This document shows, piece by piece, positions 43,226 through 51,490 of a stretch of 64,000 bases of DNA (its first letter is position 1; every line of letters starts with the position of its first letter). Under the pieces are notes generated by a model. It had not been told where the DNA came from. It did not search any database and worked only from the letters and a program-made list of their open reading frames with translations. Position numbers and translations under genes: made by a program. Origin of the DNA: Pelagimonas sp017744045 (GTDB taxonomy: Bacteria; Pseudomonadota; Alphaproteobacteria; Rhodobacterales; Rhodobacteraceae); the NCBI RefSeq assembly GCF_017744045.1, contig NZ_JAGHRD010000018.1. One strand, written 5' to 3'.

Positions 43226-44167
43226 ATGAAACTGAATCGCCGTCTATTCCTCGGCTCGACCGCTGCCGTGGCATTCGCCGCAGCTGTACCTGTCCGCGCT
43301 GCGGGCAAGGGCACAATCGCCATTATCACGCCAAGTCATGACAACCCGTTCTTCAAGGCCGAAGCCGATGGCGCGGTCGCCAAAGCGCAGGAGCTGGGTT
43401 ACGAAACCGTTGTCCTTGTGCATGATGACGATCCGAACAAACAGTCCGAACAGTTCGACACTGTAATCGCCCAGGGCGTTAAGGCCATCATTCTCGACAA
43501 TGCTGGCGCTGATGCCTCGGTGGCTGCCATTCAACGTGCCAAGGATGCCGGAATTCCGTCCTTCCTGATTGACCGTGAAATCACCGCGACCGGTGTCGCC
43601 GTCAGCCAGATCGTGTCCAACAACTATCAAGGTGCGCAATTGGGGGCGGAAGAATTCGTCGTCCTGATGGGCGAAGAGGGCAAATATGCTGAGCTGTTGG
43701 GCAAGGAATCCGACACCAATGCCGGTATCCGCAGCCAAGGCTATCATGATGTGATCGACCAGTTCGAAGGTCTCGAAATGGTGGCGCAGCAAACGGCCAA
43801 CTGGTCACAGACCGAAGCCTTTGGCGTCATGGAATCCATGTTGCAGGCCAACCCTGATATCAAAGGGGTGATTTGCGGCAATGACACGATGGCCATGGGG
43901 GCCTATGCCGCTTTGGAGGCCGCAGGGCGTGGCGATGTGATCGTGACCGGCTTTGACGGCTCTAACGATGTGCGCGACTCCATTCTGGCGGGTGGCATCA
44001 AGGCGACCGTTCTACAGCCTGCCTATGAACAAGCGCAGTTGGCCGTGACCCAGGCAGACCAATACATCAACACCGGTTCGACCGGGCTGGATGAAAAGCA
44101 GCTGATGGATTGCGTGCTGATCAATGGCGACAACGCCGCCCAGCTTGAAACTTTCGCTCTGAGCTAA
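43226..44167 (+). CDS. Periplasmic sugar-binding protein of a CUT2 (RbsB-type) ABC transporter
   Basis: A 313-residue ribose-type binding protein. The export signal (residues 1-26) has twin arginines in NRRLFLGS before a hydrophobic run, so Tat export is possible, though Sec is not excluded. The mature domain begins GTIAIITPSHDNPFFKAEADG and has FLIDREITATG and ICGNDTMAMGAYAALEAAG, the family hallmarks for monosaccharide binding. GGGAGGAAAGCAA precedes the ATG. A perfect 11-bp hairpin (44180-44212) lies behind the gene. Ligand is probably a pentose-sized sugar such as apiose (inference). Confidence 0.85.
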   Translation: MKLNRRLFLGSTAAVAFAAAVPVRAAGKGTIAIITPSHDNPFFKAEADGAVAKAQELGYETVVLVHDDDPNKQSEQFDTVIAQGVKAIILDNAGADASVAAIQRAKDAGIPSFLIDREITATGVAVSQIVSNNYQGAQLGAEEFVVLMGEEGKYAELLGKESDTNAGIRSQGYHDVIDQFEGLEMVAQQTANWSQTEAFGVMESMLQANPDIKGVICGNDTMAMGAYAALEAAGRGDVIVTGFDGSNDVRDSILAGGIKATVLQPAYEQAQLAVTQADQYINTGSTGLDEKQLMDCVLINGDNAAQLETFALS

Positions 44168-44179
44168 GGTTCTGCAACC

Positions 44180-44212
44180 GATCCCTGGCGTGGTGTCCTC
44201 GCGCCAGGGATC
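44180..44212 (+). terminator. Hairpin between binding-protein gene and the rest of the transporter operon
   Basis: GATCCCTGGCG (44180-44190) and CGCCAGGGATC (44202-44212) pair perfectly over 11 bases with an 11-base loop. No T-run follows, so partial termination or mRNA protection is more likely than full termination. Confidence 0.65.
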
Positions 44213-44234
44213 TGACACTTTGGCGAGACGACTG

Positions 44235-44873
44235 ATGAAATTCACGCACCTGATGCTTATCGCGGTGCTTGCGGCCGTTCCCGGCTGCAAGATCGTGTTT
44301 GAGAGCGATCAAGAAACCACCATTCCCGAAGGCCCCGAAGGCGACAACCAGCGCAATGCGGCGCGTTTGGAAGAGACTTTTGACAGTCAGCTTTTGCCAC
44401 GGATCACCGGCACGGCTGTGACTGTCGCAGTGCTGAAACAGCGTCTGGCAAGCGACGGTATGGATGCGCTGGGGGCCGAGATTGGCAATCAAGGCTCTGG
44501 CGTTGGCGCAGCCTGGAACTTTTCCCTGACCGATAGCGGCACTGTGGTTGCGGCCAAGCTCGATACCAGCGCGCGCACGGTTGATGTTGACACGGATGGT
44601 GACCAAAAACCCGATCTGCGCGTTCAGCTTGGCCCGGTGATCCGAGGCACCGCCCTGCGCGATGTGGCCCCGTTCTATGTGTTTGATGATTTCCGCGATC
44701 AGATCGAATTCGCCAAATTGGCCCGCGCGGTGAACAACCGCGTCAAGGCCAGCCTTACCATTCCGGACGGGGATTTGATTGGACAAACGGTGACATTCAC
44801 CGGTGTTGTCGCCCTGAAATCACCCAAGGATTCCTTGGTCTTGACCCCGATCTCGGTCGAGTTCACGCCATGA
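44235..44873 (+). CDS. DUF2291-family lipoprotein linked to sugar ABC transporter
   Basis: A 212-residue DUF2291 protein. The N-terminus MKFTHLMLIAVLAAVPGCK is a lipoprotein signal with the cysteine of the lipobox at residue 18, so it is probably anchored in a membrane facing the periplasm. The remainder has a beta-rich pattern (GTAVTVAVLKQRLASDGMDA, FSLTDSGTVVAAKLDTSA, IGQTVTFTGVVALKSP). DUF2291 genes are found within CUT2 sugar transporter operons; function is unknown and may be to assist the permease or binding protein. The start is ATG 44235; the frame from 44190 crosses the hairpin and is rejected. It overlaps the ATPase gene by four bases. Confidence 0.75.
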   Translation: MKFTHLMLIAVLAAVPGCKIVFESDQETTIPEGPEGDNQRNAARLEETFDSQLLPRITGTAVTVAVLKQRLASDGMDALGAEIGNQGSGVGAAWNFSLTDSGTVVAAKLDTSARTVDVDTDGDQKPDLRVQLGPVIRGTALRDVAPFYVFDDFRDQIEFAKLARAVNNRVKASLTIPDGDLIGQTVTFTGVVALKSPKDSLVLTPISVEFTP

Positions 44874-46414
44874 GCGGTCCTGACATGACAGAGATGCATC
44901 CGATTGGGTTGTCCATTCGCAATGCGGTCAAGGTCTATCCTGGAACGCGGGCGCTCAAAGGGGTGGATTTCGACATTCGCATGGGGGCTGTGAATGTGCT
45001 TGTCGGCGAAAACGGGGCGGGCAAATCAACGATGATGAAGATCATCGCCGGGGTCGAGGAAATCACCTCGGGCGAGATTTCCGTTGATGGCCAGCCGGTG
45101 CGGTTTCGCTCCAAGGAGGATGCGGTCAAGGCGGGGGTTGGCATCGTTTTCCAAGAGCTCAACCTTTTCCCGGAAATGACCATTGCCGAAAACGTGTTCA
45201 TGGGGCGCGAACCGCTGCGCTATGGGTTTGATATCAACGCGGATCACGTCAAGATGGAAACCCGGCGCCTGTTGCAACGGCTGGAACATGATGTTGATCC
45301 CGATATGCCGCTGGGCCATCTGCGCATTGGTCAGCAACAAATCGTCGAGATCGCCAAGGCGCTGGCACAGGATGCCAAGATCCTGATCCTGGACGAACCG
45401 ACCTCGGCGCTGTCTGCGCAAGAGGTCGAGGTGCTGTTTCGCGTCATTGATGATCTCAAGGCGCAAGGCGTCGGGATCGTTTATATTTCCCATCGGCTCG
45501 AAGAGCTTATTCGCGTTGGCGATTACATCACTGTGCTGCGCGACGGCGAGATTACCGGTGCAAGGTCGATGGATGGCGTCGATATCGACTGGATCGTCAA
45601 GGCGATGATCGGCGATAAATCCAAGGATTTCTCGTCGTCTATCTCGCACGAACTGGGCGAGGATGTTTTTCGCGCCGAGAGTATTTCGCTGGCCAAACCC
45701 GGCGGTGGCTATGTGGTTGACGATGTGTCTTTGCATGTCCGCGCCGGAGAGGTTTTGGGCCTATACGGCTTGATGGGGGCCGGGCGCACGGAATTCCTTG
45801 AATGCATCATGGCGCAGCACCCGGAGTCCAAAGGGGTGTTCTTTGTCGACAACAAAGAGCTGACCACCAATAGCGTGGCGGGGCGGATCGAAAAGGGGAT
45901 CGCCCTGGTGCCCGAGGATCGCAAACGCGACGGGCTGGTGCAGATCATGTCGATCCGCGAAAACCTGACCCTGTCTTCGGTGGGCCGGTTGGCCAGGAAT
46001 TTTCACCTCGCCCCAATTGCAGAGGCCAAGAAGGCGCTCGAATTTATCACCCGGCTCACCATCAAGGTGGCCAGTCAGGAAAACCCGGTTTCGTCCTTGT
46101 CCGGCGGCAATCAGCAAAAGGTGGTGATCGGCAAGGCGCTGATGACCGAGCCCAAGCTGTTGCTGATGGATGAACCATCGCGCGGGATCGATATTGGGGC
46201 CAAGGCGGAAATCTACCGCACCATCCGCAAGCTGGCCGCCGAGGGGATCGGCATCCTGTTTGTGACCTCCGATATCGAGGAAGTCATGGCGCTTGCCGAT
46301 CGTATTCATGTCATGGCGGACGGCAAAATCACGGGCGAATTTGGCCATGAAGCGACGGCCACACAGATCATCGCGGCAGCGACGCCGATGAAACAAGAGG
46401 AGAAGGTGGCATGA
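44870..46414 (+). CDS. CUT2 sugar ABC transporter ATPase (RbsA type, two ABC domains)
   Basis: A 514-residue duplicated ATPase. The first domain has Walker A GENGAGKSTMMKIIAG, signature LRIGQQQIVEIAKAL and Walker B ILILDEPTSALS. The second has a degenerate Walker A (YGLMGAGRTEFLE), as is normal for RbsA, with signature SGGNQQKVVIGKAL and Walker B LLLMDEPSRGIDIG. It drives the permease at 46411. Start and stop both overlap the neighbours, so DUF2291, ATPase and permease form one coupled unit. Confidence 0.92.
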   Translation: MSGPDMTEMHPIGLSIRNAVKVYPGTRALKGVDFDIRMGAVNVLVGENGAGKSTMMKIIAGVEEITSGEISVDGQPVRFRSKEDAVKAGVGIVFQELNLFPEMTIAENVFMGREPLRYGFDINADHVKMETRRLLQRLEHDVDPDMPLGHLRIGQQQIVEIAKALAQDAKILILDEPTSALSAQEVEVLFRVIDDLKAQGVGIVYISHRLEELIRVGDYITVLRDGEITGARSMDGVDIDWIVKAMIGDKSKDFSSSISHELGEDVFRAESISLAKPGGGYVVDDVSLHVRAGEVLGLYGLMGAGRTEFLECIMAQHPESKGVFFVDNKELTTNSVAGRIEKGIALVPEDRKRDGLVQIMSIRENLTLSSVGRLARNFHLAPIAEAKKALEFITRLTIKVASQENPVSSLSGGNQQKVVIGKALMTEPKLLLMDEPSRGIDIGAKAEIYRTIRKLAAEGIGILFVTSDIEEVMALADRIHVMADGKITGEFGHEATATQIIAAATPMKQEEKVA

Positions 46415-47487
46415 ATAGCGCCGCAACCCAGGCCGGTTCCGGTCAAACCGCAGGGCCAAAAAAGATCAACTGGCTCTTGCTGGCGCTGGAAATGCGCACC
46501 TATTTGGCGTTGCTTCTGGTCTTTGCCTATTTCGCAATTATGGCCCCGAATTTTTTGTCGGTGGATAATGCGGTTCTGATCTCCAAACATGTGGCGCTAA
46601 ACGCTTTTCTCGCCATCGGGATGACCTTTGTGATTATCACAGGTGGCATTGATCTGTCTGTCGGCTCGGTTGTCGGTCTGTGTGGCATGGTGGCCGGGTA
46701 TCTGGTGTTGAACGGTATTGATCCGGGCTATGGCTGGTCGATCCAATTCAATACGGTCGAGATCGTCTTTCTGGTCTGTATGGTTGGCATCTTTGTTGGC
46801 TGGATCAACGGAACGCTGGTGACCCGGCTTAATGTTGCACCGTTCATTGCGACGCTTGGCACCTTATATGTCGCCCGAGGCGCGGCGCTGCTTTTGTCCG
46901 AGGGCCGCACATTTCCAAACTTGAACGGGAACGCCGACTATGGCTCGGCCGGGTTTCCCTGGATCGGGGCAGGGACCATCTTTGGCCTGCCGGTCATGAT
47001 CTGGCTCTTGGTGCTTGTGACCGGGATCGGCATTTACATCTCGCGGCGCACCCCTTTGGGCCGTCATATCTATGCCACGGGCGGGAACGAGCGCGGCGCG
47101 GCCTTGTCGGGGGTTCGTGTCAATCGGGTCAAGATGTTCGTTTATATGTTCTCGGGTCTGATGGCGGCGCTTGTCGGTATCATCATTGCCTCGCAGCTCA
47201 AGGCGTCGCACCCGGCAACCGGCGAGTTTTTCGAGCTGAACGCCATCGCCGCGGCGGTGCTGGGCGGGACCTCCATGGCTGGCGGGCGTGGCCGCATCTG
47301 GGGAACCATTGTTGGTGCTTTCGTGATTGGTATTCTGGCGGATGGCCTGATCATGATGGGCGTTTCTTCGTTCTGGCAAATGGTGATCAAGGGCCTCGTG
47401 ATCATTGCCGCCGTTGTCATCGACCAGTTCCAAAGCAAGTTGCAGACGCGGATTGCCCTTTCACAAGAAGCGGATACTGTGCGATAG
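46411..47487 (+). CDS. CUT2 sugar ABC transporter permease (RbsC type)
   Basis: A 358-residue BPD-transp-2 permease with about ten hydrophobic segments. The family markers FVIITGGIDLSVGSVVGLCG and, near the C-terminus, AAAVLGGTSMAGGRGRIWGT are present, together with ATGGNERGAALSGVRV before the EAA-like region. It forms the inner-membrane channel as a homodimer. Confidence 0.92.
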   Translation: MNSAATQAGSGQTAGPKKINWLLLALEMRTYLALLLVFAYFAIMAPNFLSVDNAVLISKHVALNAFLAIGMTFVIITGGIDLSVGSVVGLCGMVAGYLVLNGIDPGYGWSIQFNTVEIVFLVCMVGIFVGWINGTLVTRLNVAPFIATLGTLYVARGAALLLSEGRTFPNLNGNADYGSAGFPWIGAGTIFGLPVMIWLLVLVTGIGIYISRRTPLGRHIYATGGNERGAALSGVRVNRVKMFVYMFSGLMAALVGIIIASQLKASHPATGEFFELNAIAAAVLGGTSMAGGRGRIWGTIVGAFVIGILADGLIMMGVSSFWQMVIKGLVIIAAVVIDQFQSKLQTRIALSQEADTVR

Positions 47488-47520
47488 GCAAAAGACGTTT
47501 ATCTTCGAAAGGAGAAGATT

Positions 47521-48333
47521 TTGGCACGCCAAACGAAAAAGCGACAGGATAACGGATCCGCTCCCGGTATGCTGTCAACCGTGCGGCGGCAGCGGATTAC
47601 CGAGTGGATCGAAGAAGAAGGATCTGCGCGGGTTCGCGATTTGGCCAAAGCCTTTCAGGTTACCGAAGCCACAATCCGACAGGATCTGGAGCGGCTCGAA
47701 GAAACCGGGCGCATCACCCGCGAACATGGGGGTGCCTTTCTTAATTCTGTCCCGAAACAGGTCGCATCCCATGCGCTTCACCATCAGGTTGAGATGGAGA
47801 AAAAGCAAAAGATCGGCAGGCTGGCGGCCTCGCTTGTTCAGGATGGCGAGACTTTGATCCTGGATGCCGGGACCACGACGACCGAGGTTGCCAATGGCCT
47901 GGCCGAGCATAGCAACCTGACCGTCATCACAAATGCGCTGAATATTGCGATGACGCTTGGCTCGGTCTCCAGCTTTTCGGTGCATATGCCGGGTGGAGAG
48001 TTCAAACCGCCAACGCTGTCATTGACCGGCGATAAATCGGTTGATTACTTCGGCGATATTCTGGCCGGAAAGCTGTTTCTGGCAACAGCGGGTGTCGAGG
48101 TGAACCGGGGGTTGACCTATCCCAGCTTTGCCGATCTCCGGCTCAAGCAGGCGATGATCCGCGCGGCCCAGCACGTCTATCTTGTGGCGGATTCGACCAA
48201 GATCAATCGGCCGTCTTTCACCTTGCTGGGGGATCTGAGCCTGGTTCAGACCTTTATCACGGATGATGGAATTTCGGATAAGGATGCCAAGGAATTTGAA
48301 AACCGTGGCATTGAGCTGCTGATCGCAAAATGA
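47521..48333 (+). CDS. DeoR-family transcriptional regulator
   Basis: A 270-residue DeoR regulator. The N-terminal winged helix is RVRDLAKAFQVTEATIRQDL with the wing RITREHGGAF; the sugar-phosphate-binding domain shows the typical LILDAGTTTTEVANGL and YLVADSTKINRPSF. TTG 47521 is the start, with AAAGGAG at 47508-47514; the next ATG (codon 18) would cut into the DNA-binding region. The family senses phosphorylated sugars, so a kinase product is the likely signal. It is the last gene of the transporter operon and the candidate binder of the repeats at 42022 and 43165. Confidence 0.88.
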   Translation: MARQTKKRQDNGSAPGMLSTVRRQRITEWIEEEGSARVRDLAKAFQVTEATIRQDLERLEETGRITREHGGAFLNSVPKQVASHALHHQVEMEKKQKIGRLAASLVQDGETLILDAGTTTTEVANGLAEHSNLTVITNALNIAMTLGSVSSFSVHMPGGEFKPPTLSLTGDKSVDYFGDILAGKLFLATAGVEVNRGLTYPSFADLRLKQAMIRAAQHVYLVADSTKINRPSFTLLGDLSLVQTFITDDGISDKDAKEFENRGIELLIAK

Positions 48334-48400
48334 TCATGGCTGCGGAAACTTAACATAATTCACATTATTGGATCGGCTGAAACGCGGCGAGGCAAAAGAA

Positions 48401-48431
48401 AACCCCGCTCTGACACTGGCAGAACGGGGTT
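48401..48431. terminator. Bidirectional terminator between deoR and kduI
   Basis: AACCCCG (48401-48407) and CGGGGTT (48425-48431) form a 7-bp stem between the convergent genes, with AAAAGAAAA before it and TGGATTT after it serving as U-runs on either strand. Confidence 0.65.
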
Positions 48432-48454
48432 GGATTTCCGCATAGGCTGGAACG

Positions 48455-49279
48455 TTATCGTAGCTCGTTGGGTTGGACGAAGTCCATATCGGTATAGTCG
48501 ACATTGTCTCCGGCCATCGCCCAAATAAAGGTGTAGCCACCAATGCCTGCGCCGGAATGAATCGACCAGCTTGGCGAGATTGCGGCCTGTTCATTGGCGA
48601 CCACCAAATGCCGGGTTTCCTGTGGCTCCCCCATAAAGTGCATCACCCGAGATTCGTCATCCATATCCCAATAGAGATACGCCTCCATCCGGCGATCATG
48701 CACATGGGCTGGCATGGTGTTCCAGACCGACCCCTCCAAGAGCTGGGTATATCCCAGAACCAATTGGCAGCTTTCCATCACCTGCGGGTGAATGAACTGG
48801 TTGATGACGCGCTTGTTTGAGGTCTCAGCAGCGCCGAGCTCAACCTTGGCCGCATCGGTGATCTTGATCAGCTTATTGGGATAGCGGTGATGGGCGGGCG
48901 CAGAGGTCAGGTAAAACCGCCCCTCGCCCGAAAAGGTCACAGGCCCGGTGCCCTGACCCAGATAAAGCACATCACCCCGCTCCATGGTCCAGCTGTCAGA
49001 GCCGGTGCTGACCTGACCTGCCCCGCCAATATTCACGATGCCCATTTCCCGCCGCTCAAGGAAAGTGGCGGTGCGGGTTTCGGCAACGTGATCCAGAACC
49101 AGCGAGCCACCCGCCGGCACGGCACCGCCCAGAACAAACCGGTCATAATGGGTGTAGATCAGATTGATTTCACCGGCGCGAAACATGTCCTCGGCCAGGA
49201 AGTGTTTGCGCAAGTCATCTGTCGCCATGGTTTTGGCGTGGTCTTGGTGGATGGCGTGACGGGTCTGGACGGTCAGCAT
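48455..49279 (-). CDS. kduI: 5-dehydro-4-deoxy-D-glucuronate isomerase KduI
   Basis: A 274-residue cupin-fold enzyme converting 5-keto-4-deoxyuronate (from unsaturated galacturonate released from pectin) to 2,5-diketo-3-deoxygluconate. The zinc-binding stretch MPAHVHDRRMEAYLYWDMD is intact, and the C-terminal PSWSIHSGAGIGGYTFIWAM is a family signature. Length matches E. coli KduI (278). It follows kdgF by nine bases on the same strand. The next enzyme of the pathway, KduD, is not in this window and must be elsewhere if the pathway is complete. Confidence 0.93.
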   Translation of the reverse strand: MLTVQTRHAIHQDHAKTMATDDLRKHFLAEDMFRAGEINLIYTHYDRFVLGGAVPAGGSLVLDHVAETRTATFLERREMGIVNIGGAGQVSTGSDSWTMERGDVLYLGQGTGPVTFSGEGRFYLTSAPAHHRYPNKLIKITDAAKVELGAAETSNKRVINQFIHPQVMESCQLVLGYTQLLEGSVWNTMPAHVHDRRMEAYLYWDMDDESRVMHFMGEPQETRHLVVANEQAAISPSWSIHSGAGIGGYTFIWAMAGDNVDYTDMDFVQPNELR

Positions 49280-49288
49280 CTGATTTCC

Positions 49289-49603
49289 TTACAAAAAGTC
49301 GTCACGGCGCGGGGTGAAGGTGTCGACCAGGCGGCCGGGCTCCAGGCAAACACAGCCATGCTGTGCTCCGGAGGGAATGATAAAGCTGTCGCCCGGCCCA
49401 ACATCGAAGGCATCGCCATCGATGGTGAAAGTAAAACGCCCGGCTTCCACAAAGGTGGATTGGGTGTGGGGGTGGCTATGCAGCGCGCCCTCTGCACCCG
49501 TTTCAAAGGTGAAGGAGACAACCATCAGCTGGTCATTCTCGGCCAGCACCTGTCGCGTGACGCCGTCAGATTTGTGTTCGGGGAAACTTGTTATGTGGTT
49601 CAT
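49289..49603 (-). CDS. kdgF: Pectin-degradation cupin KdgF
   Basis: A 104-residue single-domain cupin that speeds the ring opening of unsaturated uronates to 5-keto-4-deoxyuronate, the KduI substrate. The metal-binding motif is GALHSHPHTQSTFVEAG and PSGAQHGCVCLEPGRLVDTF closes the barrel; the end RRDDFL is typical of KdgF. ATG 49603 follows GAGGTCAAAC. A longer in-frame extension to 50041 lies antiparallel inside the TRAP permease gene and is not used. It stands directly upstream of kduI, as expected from the pathway. Confidence 0.9.
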   Translation of the reverse strand: MNHITSFPEHKSDGVTRQVLAENDQLMVVSFTFETGAEGALHSHPHTQSTFVEAGRFTFTIDGDAFDVGPGDSFIIPSGAQHGCVCLEPGRLVDTFTPRRDDFL

Positions 49604-49611
49604 GTTTGACC

Positions 49612-50892
49612 TCAGCGGAACAGGGATGGCAGCCACAAGGACAGGGCTGGGATATAGGTGACCAGCATCAGTGTCGCGATTGCTGCGGCATAGAATGGCA
49701 AGATCGCCTTGACCGCTTTGCCGACCGATATTTCGCCGACGGCGCAACCAACAAACAAGACGGCCCCAACCGGCGGCGTACACAGGCCGATGCCCAGATT
49801 GAGGATCAGGATGATCCCGAAATGCACCGGATCGACACCATAGGCCTGCGCCACAGGAAGAAAGATCGGCGTGGTGATCACGATCAGCGGTGACATATCC
49901 ATAAAGACGCCAAGGAACAGCAGCACCACATTCAGCAGCAGCAGGATCACGAGGGGATTGTTGGACACGCCCTTCATGGCTTCGACCAGGTCCGCTGGCA
50001 CGCGCAGATAGGCAAGCAGCCAACCAAAGGCCGCCGCGCATCCGATGACCAGCAGCACCATGGAGGAGGTGCGCACCGCGCCCATTGTTGCCGAAACAAA
50101 AGCATCCCAGCTGAGGGTGCGATAGGCAAGGATGGTCACGAGGATTGCATAGACAACTGCGATGCAGGAGCTTTCAGAAGCGGTGAATACGCCCGAGCGC
50201 ACGCCGCCAAAGATGATCGCCACCAGAATGAGACCGGGAAGCGCGTTGATCAGCAAGCCAAGCAAGGCCCCCATGCCCGGAAAGCGCTCGGTCGGATAGC
50301 CGCGTTTCTTGGCGACAATCCAGGCGGTGATCATCAAAGACAGGGCGAGGATAAGGCCCGGAATGATGCCCGCCGTGAACAGATCGGCAATCGACAAGCG
50401 CCCGCCCGCCGAGATCGAATAGATGATCAGGTTATGCGAGGGCGGCAGCATCAGGGCGATGATCGAGGACACGACAGTCACGCTGACGGCATAGTCGCGC
50501 CCATAGCCACGTTCGGCCATTTGCGGGATCATCAGGCCGCCAATCGCGGACGCATCCGCAGCCGCCGAGCCCGAGATGCCCCCGAACAGGACCGAGGCGG
50601 TGATATTCACCTGACCCAGACCGCCACGCAGGTGGCCCACAATGCCCCCCGCCAAGGCCACGAGGCGCCGGGCGATATCGCCGCGCACCATCAGCTCGCC
50701 CGCATAGATAAAGAACGGGATCGCCATCAGGGCAAAGACAGAAATGCCTGAGTTCAGCCGTTGAAACACGACCACTGGCGGCAGGCCGATATAGGCAATG
50801 GTCGCAAAGGACGACACGCCCAGACAAAAGGCCACTGGGGTTCCGATCAACAGAAGAACGGTGAAGCATCCAAAGAGAATAAAGAGTTCCAT
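49612..50892 (-). CDS. TRAP transporter large permease (DctM type)
   Basis: A 426-residue membrane protein with about twelve hydrophobic segments, the sodium-driven channel subunit of a TRAP transporter. The family stretch SASVLFGGISGSAAADASAIG is seen near residue 90 and LPPSHNLIIYSISAGG near 150. The start is ATG 50892; the 90-base longer frame overlaps the small permease gene. With the binding protein encoded at 51491 it likely brings in uronates for KdgF/KduI and UxaC. Confidence 0.9.
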   Translation of the reverse strand: MELFILFGCFTVLLLIGTPVAFCLGVSSFATIAYIGLPPVVVFQRLNSGISVFALMAIPFFIYAGELMVRGDIARRLVALAGGIVGHLRGGLGQVNITASVLFGGISGSAAADASAIGGLMIPQMAERGYGRDYAVSVTVVSSIIALMLPPSHNLIIYSISAGGRLSIADLFTAGIIPGLILALSLMITAWIVAKKRGYPTERFPGMGALLGLLINALPGLILVAIIFGGVRSGVFTASESSCIAVVYAILVTILAYRTLSWDAFVSATMGAVRTSSMVLLVIGCAAAFGWLLAYLRVPADLVEAMKGVSNNPLVILLLLNVVLLFLGVFMDMSPLIVITTPIFLPVAQAYGVDPVHFGIILILNLGIGLCTPPVGAVLFVGCAVGEISVGKAVKAILPFYAAAIATLMLVTYIPALSLWLPSLFR

Positions 50893-50893
50893 G

Positions 50894-51418
50894 TCAGCCT
50901 TCTCCGGCAGTTTTGTCCGCAAAGCGGAAGGTTGGAAGGCCAACTGCACGGCGCAACAGGCGTTCGACTGAATAGATGACAACCAGGGCTCCGCCGGTAA
51001 TCAGCGCCAAAAACGCGATCCCGCCCGAAACGCCCAGATTGGGAATGGTGCTTTGCCAGGTTTTATCCGCCAGCTGGATGCCATAGCCAAACATGCCGCA
51101 GCCAAAGGCGATGACGACAAAGTCTGAAATGGTGAACAGGATTTTCTTGGCGCGGTCGTTCAAGAGGTACAAAAGCACATCAAAGCTGAGATGATTGCCT
51201 TCACGAATCCCGGCCGCAGCGCCGAGCAAAAGAAACCATCCCATGATCAGGATCGAGCTGGTTTCCGTCCAGGTTGGCGTGTCGTTCAGCACGAAGCGGC
51301 CAAAGACCTGCCAGGCGATAAACGCTGTCATGAGAACAAGGCCGAGCCCTGCAATCCAAAGCGAAAGCATGGCCACCCGGTCCAGCACTGCCGAGAGGCC
51401 TTCAACGAATTTTCGCAT
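50894..51418 (-). CDS. TRAP transporter small permease (DctQ type)
   Basis: A 174-residue four-helix membrane protein (LWIAGLGLVLMTAFIAWQVFGR, then the family's TWTETSSILIMGWFLLLGAA). It joins the large permease and the binding protein in a TRAP system. It ends one base before the large-permease start region and begins 72 bases after the binding-protein gene, a gap holding a hairpin. Confidence 0.88.
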   Translation of the reverse strand: MRKFVEGLSAVLDRVAMLSLWIAGLGLVLMTAFIAWQVFGRFVLNDTPTWTETSSILIMGWFLLLGAAAGIREGNHLSFDVLLYLLNDRAKKILFTISDFVVIAFGCGMFGYGIQLADKTWQSTIPNLGVSGGIAFLALITGGALVVIYSVERLLRRAVGLPTFRFADKTAGEG

Positions 51419-51442
51419 TGTTCGTCCAATCTATCAGTCGCT

Positions 51443-51469
51443 GGCTTCCCCGACCAAGCCGGGGAAGCC
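51443..51469 (-). terminator. Hairpin between TRAP binding-protein and permease genes
   Basis: GGCTTCCCC (51443-51451) and GGGGAAGCC (51461-51469) pair perfectly over nine bases. It lies just downstream of the binding-protein stop on the minus strand, the same place as the hairpins of the three ABC operons here. Confidence 0.65.
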
Positions 51470-51490
51470 GATGTTGAGAGTATGAGAAGC

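Noticed and set aside
48448..48459. TGGAACGTTATC, resembling the LacI operator
   Set aside because: Only one half-site matches, it lies over the 3' end of kduI and not at a promoter, so it is taken as chance.
49604..50041. N-terminal extension of the KdgF frame to 250 residues
   Set aside because: It is antisense-free but out of frame within the TRAP large permease gene on the same strand and shows no family similarity; KdgF is a single 104-residue cupin with its own ribosome site.
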